Origin: Candidatus Aminicenantes bacterium UBA876
GTDB taxonomy: Bacteria; Acidobacteriota; Aminicenantia; UBA2199
Reading direction: 5' to 3'
DNA length: 43,614 nt
Assembly (NCBI GenBank): GCA_002294665.1
Contig: DBFQ01000056.1
Span: 1 to 43,614 of the forward strand
In this document: one piece after another, positions 39,486-43,614 of the stretch
Layout: each line of letters starts with the position of its first letter
Position numbering within the stretch: the first letter of the stretch is position 1
Made by a program: the position numbers and the translations under genes
Notes under the pieces: model-generated
What the model saw: the letters and a program-made list of their open reading frames with translations, nothing else
Database searches by the model: none
What the model was told of the DNA's origin: nothing

Positions 39486-40771
39486 GGTTCCTCTCCAAGG
39501 ATATGGGAGCGCATGGCGCCGGCCATGTATAGAGATCCTGTAATCAGGATCGTGCGGCCGTATGCGCGTGCCGTCTGCAGTGCTTTTGCGTAATCGCGCT
39601 CAATCACGCTTGCAATGGATTCCGGAAAGCATCGCGCCGTAGTTTCAGCGGGCAAAGCCCGCTTTGATTCGGGCTCGGTGACAATGATTTTAGCGGCGAA
39701 CGGTGCGATCATTTGCGCCATCTGTCGATAGGGCTTGTCACGCAATACGCCGAAAATGACTGTCAGCCGGCTCAAGTTGCGCTCCGCCAGGAAACGGGTC
39801 AGTACGCGCGTGCCTTCGAGGTTGTGGCCGCCGTCAAGAAAAATCGTCGGATCTCCCGGGATGCATTCGATGCGCCCGGGTACCGATGTATTCCATATGG
39901 CGGTCGCGACCGCGGATGCGGAAAGAGGCGCACGTTCCGCCAGGAAAATCTCGGCGATGCGGATGGCGGTGGCCGCGTTGCGGCCCTGGTGAATTCCGTT
40001 CATGCTCACACGGTAATGATAAATCGAATCGGCGGATTGATAAACACAGGCATAACCTTCCGGCGTCATCTCTACGCTTAAATCCGACCGGGTGCGCGTA
40101 ACCGGGTGGAAGGAGGCGCCTTTTTCCGTACAGATATCCCGTATGATCCGCTGGGAAGGGGTTGTCGCGGGGCATCCGCATACCAGGGGAACTCCGGACT
40201 TGATGATGCCGGCCTTTTCGCGCGCGATATCCTGGATGCGCCTGCCCAGGGTTTTGGTATGGTCGCGGGAAATGTTGGTGATTGCCGTCACTACGGGATT
40301 CAGCGAGGTTGTGGCATCCAGCCTTCCGCCAAGGCCGACTTCCATTACCGCGGCATCAACCCCGGAAACGTGGAAGTAATGGATGGCGGTCAGGAAGGTA
40401 TGCTCGAAGAACGTCGGCATGTTGGTGATCCTGCCTTGCCGCACCAGGTTTTCAGAGATTTCTTTTACGGCGCTCAGGGAACGCGCGAATGCCTCCGGGG
40501 TGATCGGTCTGCCGTCAACGATGATGCGTTCGCGAATGGTCTGCAGGTGGGGGGAAGTGAACAGGCCGGTGCGCAATCCGGATTCCTGCAGGATCGACGC
40601 CGTGTAATGGCTGGTCGAACCTTTGCCGTTGGTGCCGGCCACCTGTATGAAATCGATGCCTGAGATGTCAAAGGGAAGCTGTCGAATCAGGCTCTGGATG
40701 TTGGCCAACTCCAGTTTGGCGCCTTTATCCTGGACGGAATCCAGGTATTGCAAGGCCTGTGTATAGTTCAT
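39482..40771 (-). CDS. folC: Folylpolyglutamate synthase/dihydrofolate synthase
   Basis: This 429-residue ATP-dependent ligase adds glutamate to dihydropteroate and folates. The P-loop GTNGKGST is at 46-53; TSPHLQTIRERI follows, and the Mur-ligase motif EVGLGGRLDATTSLNP is near 142-157, with FLDGGHN near 310. Length is normal. No Shine-Dalgarno site is apparent before the ATG. The gene is 24 nt after the small coiled-coil gene and overlaps the zinc-ribbon gene. Confidence 0.94.
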   Translation of the reverse strand: MNYTQALQYLDSVQDKGAKLELANIQSLIRQLPFDISGIDFIQVAGTNGKGSTSHYTASILQESGLRTGLFTSPHLQTIRERIIVDGRPITPEAFARSLSAVKEISENLVRQGRITNMPTFFEHTFLTAIHYFHVSGVDAAVMEVGLGGRLDATTSLNPVVTAITNISRDHTKTLGRRIQDIAREKAGIIKSGVPLVCGCPATTPSQRIIRDICTEKGASFHPVTRTRSDLSVEMTPEGYACVYQSADSIYHYRVSMNGIHQGRNAATAIRIAEIFLAERAPLSASAVATAIWNTSVPGRIECIPGDPTIFLDGGHNLEGTRVLTRFLAERNLSRLTVIFGVLRDKPYRQMAQMIAPFAAKIIVTEPESKRALPAETTARCFPESIASVIERDYAKALQTARAYGRTILITGSLYMAGAMRSHILGEEP

Positions 40772-40795
40772 GAAACAAAGGGCAAGCCGGGTGCG

Positions 40796-41023
40796 TCAGT
40801 CCTGGTTTTCCTCTTCTTCGAACTCGTTGGGGGCATTGAGGATGACGGCGGCTCCGTCATAGATCTGGCGCACGGCCTTTTTCTGTTCCTGGAGTTCGCT
40901 GATCAACTTCTTGACCCGGGCCAACTCCTCTTCAACCTTGGCATCGATTATCTCGATCTTTTTCTTGGCTTCCTTCATGGTGGATTCGTAGAAGGATTTG
41001 TCTTCGGGTTTCAGTTCTGGCAT
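40796..41023 (-). CDS. Small coiled-coil protein of unknown function
   Basis: This 75-residue protein is almost wholly charged helix: residues about 8-52 (YESTMKEAKKKIEIIDAKVE and on) are predicted to be coiled coil, with a short hydrophobic patch (YDGAAVILNAP) and an acidic end. GGAGAG precedes the ATG. It lies 10 nt after the kinase-TonB gene and is likely co-transcribed with it. I do not recognise a family. Confidence 0.7.
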   Translation of the reverse strand: MPELKPEDKSFYESTMKEAKKKIEIIDAKVEEELARVKKLISELQEQKKAVRQIYDGAAVILNAPNEFEEEENQD

Positions 41024-41033
41024 CTTTCTCTCC

Positions 41034-43574
41034 TTATTTTTTAATGGCGATCGATTTGGTCTGCCATAGTTTTACTTTCTTGCCCTGTTTGACCGCGGGT
41101 CGATATGTCCAGTTGGAGACGGTGCGGGCGATCTCCATGTCGATATCCGGCACTCCGGAGCGGCGGATGAACTTGATGCGTTCCACTTTGCCGAAGTGAT
41201 TCACGAGAAAGCTGATCAACACGGTCGCGTTCTGCTTCAAGCCGCGCAGCGCGCGGCGGCTGATTTCCGGATAGGGGGTGGAAACCGCGACCGGCAGGGT
41301 GTCGACGCTGGAGGCGATTTGACCTTCGGTTACGACTTCCTGGGCCGGAGCGGGTTCTGCGGGCTTTACCTCTTCAGCGGCGGTTTCAACCGGAGGGGTT
41401 GCGGGTTTTTCTTCCATGGCATCTTCCGCGGCAGGCTGGGGTTCTGTTTCAGCGGCAGTTGCGGGGGCATCTTTTTTCTCTATGGGCTTCGGCGTAACTG
41501 CGGTCGGCTTTTCGCTCGTCGCGGATGGTTGCCGGGTCTGAGTTTCGCCACGTACAGCCGCGGATTGCGGTGTGGTTTCTCTGGGTTGAGGTTCGGGTTT
41601 ACGCGCTTCCGGTTTTTTGAGGGTGGGGAGTTCCGCGGCGGGTTTGCTGTCGATTCGTGGTTTTACGCTCGGGGCTTTTTCTGATTCAGTTTTTTTTGCG
41701 AGAGCCTCCGGGCGGATTTCAGCCGCGCTGGATTCGGTTTCCTGCCCGGATACAGCCGGTGGTTCAGGAAGCGTTGACTCCCCGGCATCCGTGGCGGTTT
41801 CGCTGAGCGCCGCATTGGTTGCGTCCTCCGCCGTCTCTGCGGGTTGTTGCGCCTGTTGACGGCTGATTTCAGCGGCGGAGGGTGTGAGTTGCGATTGCGG
41901 CTCGCCCGTACGGCTGGTCATGTACCAGATGACCCCGGCCGCGACCACGGCCAGAGACAACAGGACCCAGAGGAAGGCCTTGCTGCGGCGTGCGGAGCCT
42001 TTGTCCAGGGCGGCCAGTTCTTTCTCCAGGTTGATGCTATCTTCCGCCGCGTACTTGTCATCCGGGATTTCTTCATCCAGCTTGATTTCAAAAGTGGGCG
42101 CCTGTTCAGAAGTGATTCCGGCGGCGGGCTTTTGTCCGGGAGTGGCCGCGAATGATGCGGCAGGGGGCGAGGCGGCGGTTGATTGCGGCGTGATCCCGAT
42201 AGGCTTGAGCGGAGCCTCCGCCTTGTCTTCGGGTTCAACTTCTTCCAGTTCTTCCACTTCCTCCGGCTCGAAGGTTTCCGGTTCCGGTTTGAAGTCTGGC
42301 CCGGATGCTTCTCCTCCATGAACCGCGGGAGCAGCAGGAATATCCGTTTCCAATTGAGGTTGGATGGGGTGTTGTTCTTCATCCAGCGAGACAAACTCAA
42401 TCTCGGGTTCCTGCGCCGCTTCATCCGCAGATTCGACTTCATCACTCAAACGGGCATCCGGCGGAATGCCTTCGGGCTGGGTGGTTTCCACATGGATATC
42501 CGCATGGTCCCCGGTTTCCCGGGAAACAGGCGGCTCTGCGGGTTCCGTCTGCAGCCGCTTGATATGGTAGGGCAACGGCTTGAGCGCCAGTTTCACGCCC
42601 TCACTTGACATGTCTTCCTGAAACAATTCATTCATGAAATGGGCCAGGTGAAGGTATCCGGGGATGTGGTCGTACCGCGAGAGCAGGTAGGATTCCAGGT
42701 CGGACAACATATCCGACGCGGATTGGTATCGCTCTTCGCGTTCCAGTTTTAATGATTTCAGGAGGATACGTTCCAGTTCGGCATCCAGGGTGACGCCGAT
42801 TTCTTCAGGAAGCGTGATCTGGCCCTGTTGCACCCGCTTCAGTACTTTCATCTCCGAAGTTTCCATGAAGAGTTTCTGACCGGTCAACAATTCGAAAAAG
42901 ATGATTCCGACGGAATACAGATCGGAACGGTGGTCGATGTCGCGCTCAGCCCGGGCCTGCTCGGGCGACATGTACAGGAGTTTCCCCTTCAGAGCGCCGG
43001 ACAGGGTCTGGTGCACTTTTATCGTGGCCTTGGACACTCCGAAATCGGTCAGCTTGACCTCACCGCCGTAGGAGATCATGATGTTGGGTGGAGAAATATC
43101 GCGGTGCACGATTTCGAGGTTGCGGCCCTTGCTGTCCTTGGCGGAATGGGCATAGTTCAGGGCTTCCAGCACCTTGATGATCATGTAGACGGCGAGTTCT
43201 TCCGGGAAAACGCGGTCTGTTCCAGCGGTGCGTTTTAAAATCAAACGCAGGTCCTTGCCCTGAACGTATTCCATGGCAATAAAATAATAATCGTCCTTCT
43301 TGCCCAGGTCGTAAATCTGCACGATGTTGGGATGGGTCAATTCGGCGGCGATTTTGGCCTCGTCCACAAACATCTCGATGTACTTGTCGTCCTGGCCGTA
43401 TCCGGACAGGATTTTTTTGATGGCGAGGACTTTTTCGAATCCCTTTACGCCTTTTTTCTTGGCCTTGTATATTTCAGCCATGCCACCGCGGGCGATCAGG
43501 CCCAGGATGTCATAATCTCCCAGGTCGCTTGAGGAGGCCTTCGGGTCCTGGGGGGGCTCAGTAGGCCGGGGCAT
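41034..43574 (-). CDS. Ser/Thr protein kinase with C-terminal TonB domain
   Basis: The 846-residue protein has a Hanks-type kinase domain (about 21-300): glycine loop GLIARGGMAEIY, Lys53, Glu72, HRDISPPN (157-164), DFG (177-179) and MSPE (202-205). A Pro/Glu-rich region with Ser/Thr follows (about 340-525), then one membrane span (about 531-551), a second low-complexity Pro/Glu/Ala stretch, and a TonB-like C-terminal domain (about 770-846). The order puts the kinase in the cytoplasm and the TonB domain in the periplasm. FHA proteins such as the cyclase in this window are possible targets (inference). The frame stays open to the window edge upstream of 43574, so the true start may lie outside. 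Confidence 0.88.
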   Translation of the reverse strand: MPRPTEPPQDPKASSSDLGDYDILGLIARGGMAEIYKAKKKGVKGFEKVLAIKKILSGYGQDDKYIEMFVDEAKIAAELTHPNIVQIYDLGKKDDYYFIAMEYVQGKDLRLILKRTAGTDRVFPEELAVYMIIKVLEALNYAHSAKDSKGRNLEIVHRDISPPNIMISYGGEVKLTDFGVSKATIKVHQTLSGALKGKLLYMSPEQARAERDIDHRSDLYSVGIIFFELLTGQKLFMETSEMKVLKRVQQGQITLPEEIGVTLDAELERILLKSLKLEREERYQSASDMLSDLESYLLSRYDHIPGYLHLAHFMNELFQEDMSSEGVKLALKPLPYHIKRLQTEPAEPPVSRETGDHADIHVETTQPEGIPPDARLSDEVESADEAAQEPEIEFVSLDEEQHPIQPQLETDIPAAPAVHGGEASGPDFKPEPETFEPEEVEELEEVEPEDKAEAPLKPIGITPQSTAASPPAASFAATPGQKPAAGITSEQAPTFEIKLDEEIPDDKYAAEDSINLEKELAALDKGSARRSKAFLWVLLSLAVVAAGVIWYMTSRTGEPQSQLTPSAAEISRQQAQQPAETAEDATNAALSETATDAGESTLPEPPAVSGQETESSAAEIRPEALAKKTESEKAPSVKPRIDSKPAAELPTLKKPEARKPEPQPRETTPQSAAVRGETQTRQPSATSEKPTAVTPKPIEKKDAPATAAETEPQPAAEDAMEEKPATPPVETAAEEVKPAEPAPAQEVVTEGQIASSVDTLPVAVSTPYPEISRRALRGLKQNATVLISFLVNHFGKVERIKFIRRSGVPDIDMEIARTVSNWTYRPAVKQGKKVKLWQTKSIAIKK

Positions 43575-43614
43575 TTCCCGCGTGCGCAGGTCCGGCTGGT
43601 CGGCGGCTGCGGGT

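Noticed and set aside
1..43614. tRNA or rRNA genes
   Set aside because: Reading both strands of the gaps, I saw no cloverleaf with a T-loop GGTTCRA and no rRNA-like conserved stretches.

Overview
The window looks like a chromosomal segment of a diderm (Gram-negative) bacterium with fairly GC-rich, tightly packed genes. The outer membrane is inferred from heptose/LPS genes, a TonB-type C-terminal domain and lipoproteins. An anaerobic or fermentative lifestyle is suggested by acetate kinase, methylmalonyl-CoA epimerase, a membrane Fe-S oxidoreductase of the EtfAB:quinone oxidoreductase type, and a GH57 glycosidase. The gene mix would fit an uncultivated lineage such as Acidobacteriota/Aminicenantes, but I cannot fix the taxon from the sequence alone. 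I saw no phage, transposase, CRISPR array, rRNA or tRNA.

Layout. 1-1822: a CaCA-type cation exchanger flanked by inverted copies of a composite intergenic repeat, with short tandem repeats. 1823-7713: an RluA-like pseudouridine synthase variant, dodecin (minus strand), then a plus-strand run of cell-wall amidase, GerMN protein, glutamate racemase and the Fe-S oxidoreductase. 7842-10085: a large GT-C-like membrane protein. 10105-14583 (minus): thpR-plsY-gpsA-FHA/GAF/cyclase-TPR lipoprotein, every junction overlapping. 14625-17476 (minus): rpmB-SLOG-truA and a C1-type peptidase. 17552-19344 (minus): rimO-pgpA. 19345-20004: a gene-free mosaic of repeats. 20041-25200: xseA-xseB, a CAP lipoprotein (minus), methylmalonyl-CoA epimerase and the GH57 enzyme. 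25201-25514: another repeat cluster. 25515-27480 (minus): a Nat-type ABC exporter. 27697-32941: rpsO, pnp, a GspG-like pseudopilin, rpoZ with an acidic tail, and two heptose-pathway genes. 32904-34743 (minus): ornithine carbamoyltransferase and an HD hydrolase. 34865-36504: queC-queD-queE. 36501-38390: a nitroreductase (minus) and ackA. 38403-43574 (minus): a Ser/Thr kinase-TonB fusion, a small coiled-coil protein, folC, a zinc-ribbon membrane protein and a 34-residue membrane peptide.

Genes that work together: plsY, gpsA and pgpA serve phospholipid synthesis; amidase and murI serve peptidoglycan; the GT9 heptosyltransferase and GmhB-like phosphatase serve the LPS core; queC, queD and queE make the 7-deazaguanine precursor; rpsO, pnp, rpmB, rimO, truA and rluA serve translation and RNA.

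Most notable: (1) a family of composite palindromic repeats in all four larger gene-free stretches; (2) sigma70-like promoters whose -10 box lies only 6-9 nt before the start codon of five genes, pointing to leaderless mRNAs; (3) proteins with altered key residues (pseudouridine synthase Asp to Gly, C1 peptidase Asn to Asp, GmhB without most zinc ligands); (4) unusual architectures (kinase-TonB, XseA with an extra N-terminal domain, omega subunit with a long acidic tail, an FHA-GAF-cyclase in a phospholipid operon). I did not find a large undescribed defence or mobile system.
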